From assembly GCA_903884425.1 (NCBI GenBank), contig CAISEP010000016.1, positions 124,001-188,000 of the forward strand: 64,000 bases of DNA, read 5' to 3'. The first letter of the stretch is position 1. Each line of letters begins with the position of its first letter. Made by a program: the position numbers and the translations under genes. Under the pieces are notes generated by a model that saw nothing but the letters and a program-made list of their open reading frames with translations, was not told where the DNA came from and searched no databases. This document shows positions 9,980-20,151 of this stretch, in pieces. The stretch comes from an uncultured Caulobacterales bacterium. GTDB lineage: Bacteria > Pseudomonadota > Alphaproteobacteria > Caulobacterales > Caulobacteraceae.

Positions 9980-12241
9980 CTATAGAGCGACATTTAGTTT
10001 ACGGGCCAGCGTCTCGATCTCGTTGCGAACCGATCCGGAGCTGCCTTTCAAGAAGCCTGCCATGCTGCGGCGGGCCGCTTCCCGGTCGGCGGACAGGATC
10101 ATCCGCTTCACCGGACCGACCCCGGCGGGCGGCACGGACAGCCGCTCGAACCCAAGCGCGATCAGGGCGAAGGCCTCCAGCGGGCGCCCCGCCAGCTCCC
10201 CGCAGACCGACACCGGCGTGCCCGTCTCCGCGCAGGCGTCGCAGATGGTCTTCAGCACCCGCAGCGCCGGGGGGGACAGGGGATCGTACCGATCCGACAC
10301 GCGGGCGTTGCCCCGGTCCGCGGCGAACAGGTACTGCAGTAGGTCGTTGGTGCCGACGGAGACGAAGTCGGTCATGGGCAGCAGCGCGTCCAGGTGCCAG
10401 ATCAGGGACGGGGCCTCGATCATCGCCCCCACCCGGATGGAGGCGGGGGGCGTGCGGCCCCGGCGCTCCGCCCAGGCCAGCTCATGGTCCACATGGGCCC
10501 GGGCCTGGCGGAACTCGTCCACCGAGGCGATCAGCGGGAACATGATGTAGAGTTCCTGCCCCCGGGCGGCCGAAATCAGCGCGCGGAGCTGCATGCGCAG
10601 CAGGGCCGGACGGTCCAGCCCCATGCGCACGGCCCGCCAGCCCAGCGCCGGATTGTCCTCCCGCTGGGCCTCCATGTAGGGCAGCACCTTGTCGCCGCCG
10701 AGATCGAGGGTGCGGAAGATCACCGGCTTGCCCGCCGCCGCCTCCAGCACCTTTTCGTAGAGGGCCGTCTGGGCGTTCAGGCGGGGCAGCTCCTCGGCCA
10801 CCATGAACTGGAACTCGGTGCGGAACAGGCCGATGCCCTCCGCCCCGGTCTCGGTCATGTTCTCCAGGTCGACGGCCAGACCGGCGTTCATCATCAGGGT
10901 GATCTTGCGACCGTCCCTCGTGATGGCCGGGGTATCCTTCAGCTTGGCGAACTCGGCCTTGCGCTGGGCCCGCAGCGCGGCGCGGGCCTCGAAGGCCTCG
11001 ATGACATCGGCCCGGGGGCGCAGGAAGGCGTCCCCCACCTCCGCATCGACGATCACCGCGTCCCCCTGGGACACCCGGTCGCGCAGTCCCGCCAGGCGAC
11101 CGACGCAGGGGATGCCCAGCGCCTTGGCCACAATCGAGGCATGGCTGGCGGCCGACCCCTCCTCCAGCAACAGGCCCTTCAGCTTGGAGCGGTCATATTC
11201 CAGCAGGTCGGCCGGGCCGAGGTTGCGGGCGATGAGGATGGCGTTGTCCGGCAGGTGGCGCTGGACCTGGGTCTCCCCCGACAGGTGGCGCAGCAGGCGG
11301 TCGGCCAGGTCCTCGAGATCGTGCAGGCGTTCGCGCAGGTAGGGGTCGCGGGCTTCCTTCAGCCGGGCCCGGTGCTCCCACCGCGCCCGCTCCACCGCCG
11401 CCTCGGCGGTCAGGCCGGAGCGCACCGCCTCCTCCAGGCCCCGGTTCCAGCCCCGGTCATGGGCGAACAGGCGGTACGTCTCCAGCACCTCGTAGGGCAC
11501 GCCGACCAGGCCGGACTGGCCCTCCAGCATCTCGTCGATCTGGCGGCGAAGGGCCTCCAGAGCCTGGTGCAGGCGGACCTCCTCCTGGGCGGGGTCATCG
11601 GCCAGCAGCTGCTCCGGTGCCACGGGGGCCTCGTGCAGCACCGCCTCGCCGAAGGCCAGGCCCTCGGCAAAGCGCACGCCCTTCATCCGCTCGGGCTTGT
11701 GCGGCGCCAGCTCGACGTCCTTCAGCTCCTCCTGGTCCACCAGTTCCCCGGCGGCGACCATTTCGGAGAGCACCATGGCGATGGTCTGCAGGTCCTCGAC
11801 CTCGTCCTCGCCATAGACCCTTGCCGTGCGGTTCTGCACCACCAGGGCCCCGACGGTGCGACCGCCGCGGAGCAGCGGCACGCCGAGGAAGGCGTGGAAC
11901 GGATCTTCCCCCGTTTCCGGGCGGTAGGAGAAGGCCGGGTGCAGCGGGGCTTCCGACAGGTTCAGGGGTCGGCCGAGGCGGACGATCTCCCCCACCAGAC
12001 CCTCGCCGGGCTTCATCCGGGTCACGTGCACGGCGCCGGGCGCCAGACCCTCCGTGGCGAACAGCTCCATGTCGCCGGTGGCGCGGCGCAGATAGATGGA
12101 ACACACTTCGGCGACCATGGAGGCGGCGATGATGCGGACCACCATGTCCAGGCGACCCTGGGCGGGTCCGCCCCCGGCCATCACTTCCCGGATCTGGCGC
12201 AGAAGACTGCGTGGACCGCGCGCGGCCAGTACCCGCTCCAT
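9980..12241 (-). CDS. ptsP: phosphoenolpyruvate-protein phosphotransferase, nitrogen PTS EI-Ntr with N-terminal GAF domain
   Basis: GSAASHASIVAKALGIPCVG active-site His region; GIGLFRTEFQFM; VCGELAGRP; GAF region at N-terminus. Confidence 0.93.
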   Translation of the reverse strand: MERVLAARGPRSLLRQIREVMAGGGPAQGRLDMVVRIIAASMVAEVCSIYLRRATGDMELFATEGLAPGAVHVTRMKPGEGLVGEIVRLGRPLNLSEAPLHPAFSYRPETGEDPFHAFLGVPLLRGGRTVGALVVQNRTARVYGEDEVEDLQTIAMVLSEMVAAGELVDQEELKDVELAPHKPERMKGVRFAEGLAFGEAVLHEAPVAPEQLLADDPAQEEVRLHQALEALRRQIDEMLEGQSGLVGVPYEVLETYRLFAHDRGWNRGLEEAVRSGLTAEAAVERARWEHRARLKEARDPYLRERLHDLEDLADRLLRHLSGETQVQRHLPDNAILIARNLGPADLLEYDRSKLKGLLLEEGSAASHASIVAKALGIPCVGRLAGLRDRVSQGDAVIVDAEVGDAFLRPRADVIEAFEARAALRAQRKAEFAKLKDTPAITRDGRKITLMMNAGLAVDLENMTETGAEGIGLFRTEFQFMVAEELPRLNAQTALYEKVLEAAAGKPVIFRTLDLGGDKVLPYMEAQREDNPALGWRAVRMGLDRPALLRMQLRALISAARGQELYIMFPLIASVDEFRQARAHVDHELAWAERRGRTPPASIRVGAMIEAPSLIWHLDALLPMTDFVSVGTNDLLQYLFAADRGNARVSDRYDPLSPPALRVLKTICDACAETGTPVSVCGELAGRPLEAFALIALGFERLSVPPAGVGPVKRMILSADREAARRSMAGFLKGSSGSVRNEIETLARKLNVAL

Positions 12242-12345
12242 CCCTGTCCGCCTCCTGCCCTCGGGCGTCCTCCATCGGACGCGCCTGTTCTTATAGGATG
12301 GTCTGATACGTCGGTTCCAGACGAGACGTAAGGGGGGCGCAGTCG

Positions 12346-13932
12346 ATGATTGCCACGACAGCGCTGCTGGGTCAGGCTGATTGCGGCGCTCATGCGCGCG
12401 AACGAGGCGAATCGGGGACCAGGGTGGATCGTAGAAACCTGTTGAAAACGGCCGTTCTGGCCTCGGGCGGGGCCCTGTCCGGCGCCACCGCCTCCGCCGC
12501 GCGACCGGCAGCCTCCCACGGGGCCCCGGTCATCGCGGCCCCCACCTCTCACGGCCCGCACGCCACGGCCCTGGCCGGGGCCCTGTCGCGGATTGCCGCC
12601 TATGCCGACGCCCACCGGCGGGGCTATGGCCTGCCCGCCCTGACCCTGGTCTGCATCGGCCCGGACGGCTACACCGCCCAGGTGCGCTGCGGCCATGCCA
12701 ATCCGGACAGCCACGCGCCCCTGCGGGCCGATCACCTGTTCCAGATCGGCTCCATCTCCAAGTCCTTCGTGGCCATGTGCATCCACCAGCTGGCGGCGGA
12801 GGGGCGACTGGCCCTGACCGACGACATCCGCACGGCCCTGCCCGGCGTCGCCCTGCCGCCGAGCCCGCCCATCAGCCTCGCCCAGCTGCTGGAGCATTCC
12901 GGCGGCCTGCCGGACGACGCGCCCCTGTTCCCCCGTACCCCGGACGGCCTGCTGTGGTCGGCCTTCCCGCCGGGCTCGGCCTGGTCCTATTCCAACACCG
13001 GCTACGACATGCTGGGCAAGGTGGTGGAGCGGCTGGACGGCACCCTGCTGGCGGTCTCGCTGAAGCGGCGGATCTTCGACCGACTGGGCATGGACGGCGC
13101 CCGGGGGGAGATCATCGCCGCGGACCGGACCCGCTATCCCCAGAGCTATTCCCCCAAGGACCCGGCGGTGGATGCCCGCCCCGGCGGGGCGCTGGCCCCC
13201 GCGGCCTGGGTGAACGTCACCTTCGGTTCCGGCTGCGTCGCGGCGACGACGGGGGACATGGCCAAATGGCTGCGCTATCTCGCCGCGGCCGGTCAGGGGC
13301 ACGGCGCGCCCCTGCTGTCGGACGACCAGGCCCGGGCCTTCACCGCGCCGGGCATTGCCGCGCCGGGCTGGGCGACGACGGGCGCGCACTATGGCGCGGG
13401 CCTCGCCCATGTGCCGGTGGAGGGCCGCACCGTGCTGCACCACACGGGGGGCATGGTGTCCTATTCGTCCTCGATGCATGTGGACCCGGTCGCCGGAGTC
13501 GGCTGCTTTGCCAGCACCAGCAGCGGCGGGCAGGACTATCGCCCCCGCGACCTGACGGCCTATGCCTGCGCGGTCCTGCGCAGCGCCGTCGCGCCGGAGG
13601 CCGGACTGGCCCCGAGCCCGGCCAAGGTGGCCCCGGCCCCGCCGCCCCGGCCGCCGAAGCCCGCCGCGGGGACCGGTGCAGTGCCGCCGGAGCTGGCGGC
13701 CCTGGCCGGGCGCTACGAGAACGACGATCCCTGGACCGGGGCCCTCACCATCGAGGCCCGGGCCGACGGCCTGTACATCGACGGCCAGGCCCCCCTCGAA
13801 CAGCGCCCCGAAGGCTACTGGATCGCCAGGGGCGGGCCCAGCACCGAGCGGTTGTGGTTCGAGCACGTGACCGGCGGCAAGGCCCAGCTCCTGAACCTGT
13901 CCGGGCGGGACTTCATCCGCCGGGACATCTGA
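12346..13932 (+). CDS. serine hydrolase / beta-lactamase family protein with Tat signal
   Basis: DRRNLLKTAVLASGG twin-arginine; FQIGSISKSFVA (SxxK); YSNTGYD (YxN); AAGGGGGG-type RBS before ATG 12346; GTG 12424 is an alternative start. Confidence 0.8.
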   Translation: MIATTALLGQADCGAHARERGESGTRVDRRNLLKTAVLASGGALSGATASAARPAASHGAPVIAAPTSHGPHATALAGALSRIAAYADAHRRGYGLPALTLVCIGPDGYTAQVRCGHANPDSHAPLRADHLFQIGSISKSFVAMCIHQLAAEGRLALTDDIRTALPGVALPPSPPISLAQLLEHSGGLPDDAPLFPRTPDGLLWSAFPPGSAWSYSNTGYDMLGKVVERLDGTLLAVSLKRRIFDRLGMDGARGEIIAADRTRYPQSYSPKDPAVDARPGGALAPAAWVNVTFGSGCVAATTGDMAKWLRYLAAAGQGHGAPLLSDDQARAFTAPGIAAPGWATTGAHYGAGLAHVPVEGRTVLHHTGGMVSYSSSMHVDPVAGVGCFASTSSGGQDYRPRDLTAYACAVLRSAVAPEAGLAPSPAKVAPAPPPRPPKPAAGTGAVPPELAALAGRYENDDPWTGALTIEARADGLYIDGQAPLEQRPEGYWIARGGPSTERLWFEHVTGGKAQLLNLSGRDFIRRDI

Positions 13933-14046
13933 TCCGCCGCACCGGCGCAGCATTGTCGGGCGCGGTCTGGACAGCGGGGCATTGACAGGCACCGCGATGC
14001 AAGCCGTTCTGCGGCCCGGTTCTGCGATACTGCCTGAGGGGGCCCC

Positions 14047-14682
14047 ATGATCGTCGTCCACCACCTGAACAATTCCAGGTCCCAGCGGATCGTCTGGCTG
14101 CTGGAGGAGCTCGGCCTCGACTACGAAATCGCGCACCATGCCCGGGATGCGGTCACCCGGCTGGCCCCGCCGGAGCTGCTGGAGGTGCATCCCCTGGGCA
14201 AGTCCCCGGTGATCGAGGACGGCAGCGTCGTGGTCGCCGAATCCGGGGCCATCATCGAATATCTGATCGAGCGGCACGGGAACGGTGCCCTGGCCCCGGC
14301 CCGGGCCTCGGCGGACTGGGTCGCCTATGTGCAGTGGCTGCACTATGCGGAGGGCTCGGCCATGCTGCCGCTGATGCTGGCCCTCTATGCGGGACGCCTG
14401 GGCGACGCCGCCGCCCCCCTGTGGCCGCGGATCCAGGGGGAGATCGCCGCCAATCTCGGCTACATGAACACCGCCGTGACCGGGCGCAGCTTCCTCGTCG
14501 GCGACAGCCTGACCGGGGCGGACATCCAGATCGCCTTCGTGCTGGAGGCGGCTGACGCCAACGGCGTGCTGGCCGCCTATCCGGAAGCCGCGCGCTATCT
14601 GGCAGCCCTGCAGGCCCGCCCGGCCTATCGGCGCAGCGTCCAGAAGGGCGGACCCTATGACCTGGGCGGAAACCGCCGCTGA
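14047..14682 (+). CDS. glutathione S-transferase family protein
   Basis: MIVVHHLNNSRSQRIVWLLEELGLDYEI; HPLGKSPVIEDGSVVVAESGAIIEYL. Confidence 0.9.
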   Translation: MIVVHHLNNSRSQRIVWLLEELGLDYEIAHHARDAVTRLAPPELLEVHPLGKSPVIEDGSVVVAESGAIIEYLIERHGNGALAPARASADWVAYVQWLHYAEGSAMLPLMLALYAGRLGDAAAPLWPRIQGEIAANLGYMNTAVTGRSFLVGDSLTGADIQIAFVLEAADANGVLAAYPEAARYLAALQARPAYRRSVQKGGPYDLGGNRR

Positions 14683-14749
14683 CCGGGACGCTTGCGCATT
14701 CCGGGAATGAACGCTCTAGTGTTGCCCTGCAGATCAAGGACCTGAACCC

Positions 14750-15184
14750 ATGGCCGGACACGACGTGATTGCCGGATACAGCGTCATCGCCCTGGTGACG
14801 ATTGCGGCGCTGATCCAGTACTTCCTCATGGGACTGAACGTGGGCCGGGCCCGGGGGCGACTGAACGTGCCGGCCCCCGCCACCCAGGGCCACCCGGAGT
14901 TCGAGCGCCTGTACCGGGTGCAGCTGAACACCCTGGAATGGCTGGTGATCTTCCTGCCCTGCCTGTGGCTGTCGGCGGTCCTCACCTCCGACCTCGGGAT
15001 GCGCGCGACCCTCTGGGTGGCGGGTCTCGGCGTCCTTTGGATCATCGGCCGCTACATCTACAGCGAGGCCTATGTGAAGGACCCGTCCACACGCAGCCGG
15101 GGCTTCGGCATCCAGGCCCTGGCCACCCTGCTGCTGCTGCTCACTTCGCTGGTCGCCGCCGTGGTCAACCTCCTCCCCCAGTGA
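14750..15184 (+). CDS. MAPEG family membrane protein
   Basis: FERLYRVQLNTLEWLVIFLPCLW and GRYIYSEAYVKDPSTRSRGFGIQ typical of MAPEG. Confidence 0.85.
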   Translation: MAGHDVIAGYSVIALVTIAALIQYFLMGLNVGRARGRLNVPAPATQGHPEFERLYRVQLNTLEWLVIFLPCLWLSAVLTSDLGMRATLWVAGLGVLWIIGRYIYSEAYVKDPSTRSRGFGIQALATLLLLLTSLVAAVVNLLPQ

Positions 15185-15188
15185 TCGA

Positions 15189-15857
15189 TTGAGGGGGCGC
15201 GGCAGCGCGGCCCCACGGAACGCAAGCGTGTCCCAGCTTCCTGTCGAACCCGCGCGGTTCGTCGTGTTCCTGACGGTGATGGCCAGCCTGGCGTCCGCGC
15301 CGGGGCCGGCGAACCTCTATTCCATCGCCAACGGCATGCATCGCGGGCCCCGGGCCGTGCTGCTCGGCGTGGTCGGCATGAATTCGGCGACCCTGGTCTG
15401 GTTCGTGGCCGCGGCCCTGGGGCTGGGGGCCCTGATGGCCGCTGCGCCGCAGGTCTTCCACCTCCTGACCTATGCGGGGGCCCTCTATCTGGTCTGGCTG
15501 GGGGGCAAGGCGATCCTGGCCGCCTTCGGCAAGGGCGGGGCGGGCGGGGCGCTGAGTGCCCGGGAGGGATCGCCGCTGCTCCAGGGTTTTTCCGTGCAGA
15601 TCGCCAATCCCAAGGCCGTCCTGTTCTTTTCCGCCGTCCTGCCGCCGTTCCTCGACCTGCAGCGGCCGATGGCGCCGCAGCTGGTGATGTTCGCCGCCGC
15701 CACCATCGGCCTCGACCTGATCACCATGACCACCTACGGCCTCGGGGGCGTGGCGCTGGCCACCCGGATGAACGCCCCGGGGTTCCGGAGGGGCTTCAAC
15801 CTGTGCGTCGGGGTGATCCTGATGCTGGCGGCCCTGCTCATCGTCACCCGGCACTGA
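15189..15857 (+). CDS. LysE/RhtB family transporter (true start probably GTG 15228)
   Basis: ASAPGPANLYSIANGMHRGPRAVLLGVVGMN...; hydrophobic helices; SVQIANPKAVLFF motif. Confidence 0.85.
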   Translation: MRGRGSAAPRNASVSQLPVEPARFVVFLTVMASLASAPGPANLYSIANGMHRGPRAVLLGVVGMNSATLVWFVAAALGLGALMAAAPQVFHLLTYAGALYLVWLGGKAILAAFGKGGAGGALSAREGSPLLQGFSVQIANPKAVLFFSAVLPPFLDLQRPMAPQLVMFAAATIGLDLITMTTYGLGGVALATRMNAPGFRRGFNLCVGVILMLAALLIVTRH

Positions 15858-15961
15858 TCGGGCGGACAAGGCCCCGGCACCCGTGCTAGGATGCGCCCCG
15901 AGGACATCGGGCTGGGTGGGGCGAACCCCTGGATGACCTGACCAGACGTAGGAGTTCAATC

Positions 15962-16534
15962 TTGGCGAAGACACTCAAGCACACGGTGATCGCGGCTCTG
16001 GCCTGCGGGGCCCTGTTGGGACTGGCCGGATGCGAGACGGCGACCCCCTATCAGCCCCTGAACACCGCCCACCGGGATGCCGGCGGCTACAGCGACCACC
16101 AGATCGAGGCCAACCGGTTCCAGGTCTCGTTCAGCGGCAATTCGGTCACCTCCCGGGAGACGGTGGAGCGCTACCTCCTGTACCGCTCGGCGGAGCTGAC
16201 CCTGGCCCAGGGCTATGACTGGTTCGCGGCCACCGGCCGCAGCACCGACCGCAAGACCGAGACCTTTGCCGAGCCGGGCCTGGGCTGCGGCTACGGCCCG
16301 GGCTGGTGCGGCGGCTTCTGGGGCCCCCGCTGGCGCTATTATCGCCACGGCGTGTGGGGGGCGTGGGACCCGTGGATGGGCCAGCCGCTGGATGTGATGG
16401 AGATCACCCAGTACACGGCGACGGCGGAGATCGTCATGAACAAGGGCCCCAAGCCGGCCGGGGACATGAATGCCTTCGACGCCCGGGAAGTGCTGCAGCA
16501 CCTGAGCCAGGACCTGCACCGCCCGTCCATCTGA
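15962..16534 (+). CDS. lipoprotein, CC0125/CC1285-like family; TTG start
   Basis: lipobox LLGLAGC; ATPYQPL...GGYSDHQIEANRFQVSFSGNSVTSRETVERYLLYRSAELTLAQGYDWF; GTAGGAG upstream of TTG. Confidence 0.75.
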   Translation: MAKTLKHTVIAALACGALLGLAGCETATPYQPLNTAHRDAGGYSDHQIEANRFQVSFSGNSVTSRETVERYLLYRSAELTLAQGYDWFAATGRSTDRKTETFAEPGLGCGYGPGWCGGFWGPRWRYYRHGVWGAWDPWMGQPLDVMEITQYTATAEIVMNKGPKPAGDMNAFDAREVLQHLSQDLHRPSI

Positions 16535-16563
16535 CCAAGGCCCGCCGGAGCCGCTGACACCCC

Positions 16564-17370
16564 ATGGACCATTTTCCCGCCTTCCTGCCCCTGGCGGGTC
16601 GCCGTGTGGTGATCGTCGGCTCGGGCGAGGCGGCCGATGCCAAGGCGCGCCTGTTCGACGGGTCTCCGGCGGTGCTGGTCCGGCTGGAGGTGCCGGACCC
16701 GGCGGTGCTGGCGGCGGCGGACCTGGTGTTCATCGCCCTGCCCGACGGACCGGCGCTGGAGGCCGCCCTCGCCCAGGCGCGGGCCGGCCGGGCCCTGGTC
16801 AATGTTGTGGACCGGCCGGAGCTTTCGGCCTTCACCACCCCCTCGATCCTGGACCGGGGCACGGTGGTGGCCGCCATCGGCACCGGCGGGGCAGCGCCGA
16901 TGCTGGCCACCCGCCTGCGCCAGCAGCTGGAGGCCGTCACGCCCCCCCGGCTGGGTGAGCTGGCCGACTTCCTGCGGGCGCGTCAGGGGCGGATCCGGCA
17001 GCAGTTTCCCGATCTGGTGGCCCGGCGGCGGGTGCTGCGGCGCATCCTGGAGGGCCCGACCGCCGCCGCCGTGCTGGCCGGGGACCTGGACGCCGCACAG
17101 ACGGCCTTCGAGGCTGCCCTGACGGACGCGGCCCCGACCGGTGCTGTCTGGGAGCTGGAGGTCGGTGCCGATGCGGAGGACCTGACCCTGCGGGACGTCC
17201 GGCGGCTGGGGGCCGCGGATCGGCTGTGGCTGGAGGGAGACGTGCCGGACACGGTCCTGGCGCTCGCCCGGCGGGACGCCCCGCGGGCGGTCCGGCCGAC
17301 GGATGCAGAGGTCCGGGCCTGGCTGGCGGCGGGGGAAGTCATCTGTCGCCTGAGGCGCGTGGGCGGCTAG
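16564..17370 (+). CDS. precorrin-2 dehydrogenase / siroheme synthase N-terminal (CysG N) protein
   Basis: FPAFLPLAGRRVVIVGSGEAADAKARLF; LADFLRARQGRIRQQFPD. Confidence 0.8.
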   Translation: MDHFPAFLPLAGRRVVIVGSGEAADAKARLFDGSPAVLVRLEVPDPAVLAAADLVFIALPDGPALEAALAQARAGRALVNVVDRPELSAFTTPSILDRGTVVAAIGTGGAAPMLATRLRQQLEAVTPPRLGELADFLRARQGRIRQQFPDLVARRRVLRRILEGPTAAAVLAGDLDAAQTAFEAALTDAAPTGAVWELEVGADAEDLTLRDVRRLGAADRLWLEGDVPDTVLALARRDAPRAVRPTDAEVRAWLAAGEVICRLRRVGG

Positions 17371-17376
17371 GGGCCG

Positions 17377-17850
17377 TCAGCGCCGGGGACGGTCCCCGTC
17401 GTCATCGGACCGACCGGCCGAGGTGCCGGGGGCGAGGATGGACCGGGCGAGCAGGGTCACCAGCTCAGGATTGCGGAAGGCGATCAGGCCGATGGCCACG
17501 GCGGCCCCTGCGGCCACCACCGGACGCTCCTTGATCATCTCGCTGGCCCGCTCCACCAGATTGGTGCCGTTGAGGTCCAGTCCCTCGAGCCCGAAGGCCC
17601 GCAGGTCGAGGCCCTGGGGCGCGTCCCGTTCGTCAGCGCGCTTCGGCGCGGCGCGGCGGGTGGCGATCAGGGCCACCAGTCCGGCCACGGCGGCGAACAG
17701 GGCCGCCACCACGGCCGAGGCCCCGGCCGGGCCGATCAGCGGCGAGACGAGGGCAAAGACGGTGAAGGCCGCCGCCACCACCGAGACGATCACGGCGGCC
17801 GCCACGGCGGCTCCGGCGGTCACGGTCTTGAGGGTCTGCTCGATGATCAT
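17377..17850 (-). CDS. small membrane protein with two hydrophobic helices, phage-holin-like superfamily (tentative)
   Basis: two long Ala/Val TM stretches then ERASEMIKERPVVAAGAAVAIGL; overlaps preceding gene by 4 bp. Confidence 0.5.
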   Translation of the reverse strand: MIIEQTLKTVTAGAAVAAAVIVSVVAAAFTVFALVSPLIGPAGASAVVAALFAAVAGLVALIATRRAAPKRADERDAPQGLDLRAFGLEGLDLNGTNLVERASEMIKERPVVAAGAAVAIGLIAFRNPELVTLLARSILAPGTSAGRSDDDGDRPRR

Positions 17851-18317
17851 CGGCGGTTGCCGCCGATCAGCAGGCCGAGGAACAGACCGGCCCCGACGGC
17901 CGCCAGGGCCGTGGTCAGGGGGCGCGCCCTCACCTGCTCCACGATCAGGTCCCGGGCGAGGTCCAGCTGGTCGACGGCCACGTCCGCCGCCTCGTGACCG
18001 ACCAGCTTCATCCGCTCGAACCGCTCGTCCAGGGCGGCGCGGGCCACATCGGTCACCTCCGGCAGGGCCTGACGGCCATGTTCCACCGCGGCACCGGCAT
18101 GGACCACCGCCTCCCGGGCCGCGTCCACCGACTGCCGGAGCTCCTGCACCACCTGTTCGGAGGGCTTGGGTGCCGGCTTGCGGGCCCGCGGCCTGGCCGG
18201 GGCAGACTTCGGCTCAGCGTTCTTGGGCGCAGAGGACTTGGGCGGGGCAGCCTTGCGCGGGGCGGCCTTGCGGGCCCTGGGCGCGTTCGGCGCGGTGTCG
18301 GGGGTCGGATCAGCCAT
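17847..18317 (-). CDS. DUF883/ElaB-YqjD-like membrane-anchored protein with Lys/Ala/Pro-rich N-terminus
   Basis: AAPRKAAPPKSSAPKNAEPKS...; C-terminal RPLTTALAAVGAGLFLGLLIGGNRR. Confidence 0.65.
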   Translation of the reverse strand: MADPTPDTAPNAPRARKAAPRKAAPPKSSAPKNAEPKSAPARPRARKPAPKPSEQVVQELRQSVDAAREAVVHAGAAVEHGRQALPEVTDVARAALDERFERMKLVGHEAADVAVDQLDLARDLIVEQVRARPLTTALAAVGAGLFLGLLIGGNRR

Positions 18318-18486
18318 GATGAAGTCTCCCTACAGGAGAAAGGTTATGGGCATTCTAAACGGCGCTGCAAGCGGCGCGACCGGGGGAGAGGCCGATCCAT
18401 CGCCTTGCGCGCGGCGCGGACGGTGCTTAAGCCTTGGACGGATGCGTCGGCGGCACCGCGGCATCCGGGGCCATTGGGGGGAGCAA

Positions 18487-20151
18487 ATGTCGGACAATCC
18501 TGCGGGCGAGACCCTGATCGGCGTCAAATCCCCGTCCATGACCCTGGTGGTCGCCGCCTCCGCCGCGGGCACGGCCTTCGAGTGGTATGACTTCTTCGTG
18601 TTCGTGCCCCTGGCCTCGATCCTGGCCAAGGTGTTCGCCGCCGGGCTGAACGAGGCGGCCGGCTACTTCTTCGCCCTGGGGGCCTTTGCCGCGGGCTTCG
18701 CCTTCCGACCCCTGGGGGCCCTGATCTTCGGGCGGATCGGCGACCGGTCGGGCCGCAAGGGGGCCTTCCTGATCACCGTCAGCCTGATGGGGGCCGCGAC
18801 CTTCCTGATCGGCTGCCTGCCCAGCTTCGCCACGGCCGGGCTGATCTCGCCGGTCCTGTTCATCCTGATGCGCATGCTCCAGGGCATCGCGCTGGGCGGC
18901 GAGTACGGCGGCGCGGCCATCTATGTGGCGGAACATGCCAAGCCGCACCATCGCGGCCTGATGACCAGCTTCATCCAGACCTCCGCCGCCATCGGCCTGA
19001 CCGCGGCCCTGCTGGTCACCCTGGTCACCCGGCAGAGCGTGGGGGAGGCCGCCTTCGCCGCATGGGGCTGGCGGGTGCCGTTCTGGGCGTCGGCGGGCCT
19101 GCTGCTGGTGTCCGTCTGGATCCGCCTGCAACTGACCGAGAGCCCCGCCTTCCACGCCCTGCGCGAGACCGGCGGCCGGTCGGAACGGCCCTATGTGGAG
19201 AGCTTCCTGCACTGGAAGAACCTGCGCACAGTGCTGACGGCCCTGTTCTCCATGATGGTCGCCCAGGGGGCCGTCTGGTACTGCGCCTTCTTCTACGCCC
19301 AGTTCTTCATCGAGCGGGTGATCAAGACACCCGGCCCGCTGGTGAACACCATCATGATCGCCGTGGTGATCTCGTCCGCGCCGCTCTATGTCTTCTTCGG
19401 CTGGCTGTCGGACAAGGTGGGACGCAAGATCGTCATGATGCTGGGCACGGCGGCGGCGACGGCGGCCCTGTTCCCCGGCTTCCACATGATCACCGAGGCC
19501 GCCAATCCCGCCCTGGTCGCCGCCCAGGCCCGGGCCCCGATCGTGGTCTATGCCGACCCGGCGGAGTGCTCCCTGCAGTTCGACCTCATCGGCAAGGCCC
19601 AGTTCCGCTCGTCCTGCGACATCGCCAAGAGCGTGCTGAGCGGGGCCGGGGTCTCCTACACCAACCTGGCCGCCCCGGCGGGTACCGTGGCCGAGGTCCG
19701 GGTCGCCGGGCGCACGGTCGGGTCCGCCGACGGCCGCAGCCTGACCGGCGCGCCCCTGAAGGCCCTGCGCGGCGGCGTGGAGACCCGGATCAAGGGGGCG
19801 CTGGCGGCGGCGGGCTATCCCGTCCAGGCCGAGGCCACCCATGTGGACATGCTGCGGATCTACCTGATCCTGATGTTCTTCACCGTGGGGGCCACCGCCC
19901 TCTACGGCCCGCAGGCCGCAGCCCTGGTGGAGCTGTTCCCCACCCGCATCCGCTACACGGCGCTGAGCCTGCCCTATCACATCGGCACCGGCTGGGTGGG
20001 CGGGTTCCTGCCTGCCACCGCCTACGCCATGGTGGTGGCGAAGGGGGACATCTATTTCGGCCTCTGGTACCCGGTGATCGGCGGGGCCCTGTCGCTGCTC
20101 GCCTTCCTCTTCCTGCTGCCGGAGACCCGGGGCCGCGACCTCAGCCTCTAG
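18487..20151 (+). CDS. MFS transporter, metabolite:H+ symporter (MHS) type, with a large extracytoplasmic insert
   Basis: ASAAGTAFEWYDFFVF; FGRIGDRSGRKGAFL; RMLQGIALGGEYGGAAIYVAEHA; start placed at ATG 18487. Confidence 0.9.
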   Translation: MSDNPAGETLIGVKSPSMTLVVAASAAGTAFEWYDFFVFVPLASILAKVFAAGLNEAAGYFFALGAFAAGFAFRPLGALIFGRIGDRSGRKGAFLITVSLMGAATFLIGCLPSFATAGLISPVLFILMRMLQGIALGGEYGGAAIYVAEHAKPHHRGLMTSFIQTSAAIGLTAALLVTLVTRQSVGEAAFAAWGWRVPFWASAGLLLVSVWIRLQLTESPAFHALRETGGRSERPYVESFLHWKNLRTVLTALFSMMVAQGAVWYCAFFYAQFFIERVIKTPGPLVNTIMIAVVISSAPLYVFFGWLSDKVGRKIVMMLGTAAATAALFPGFHMITEAANPALVAAQARAPIVVYADPAECSLQFDLIGKAQFRSSCDIAKSVLSGAGVSYTNLAAPAGTVAEVRVAGRTVGSADGRSLTGAPLKALRGGVETRIKGALAAAGYPVQAEATHVDMLRIYLILMFFTVGATALYGPQAAALVELFPTRIRYTALSLPYHIGTGWVGGFLPATAYAMVVAKGDIYFGLWYPVIGGALSLLAFLFLLPETRGRDLSL

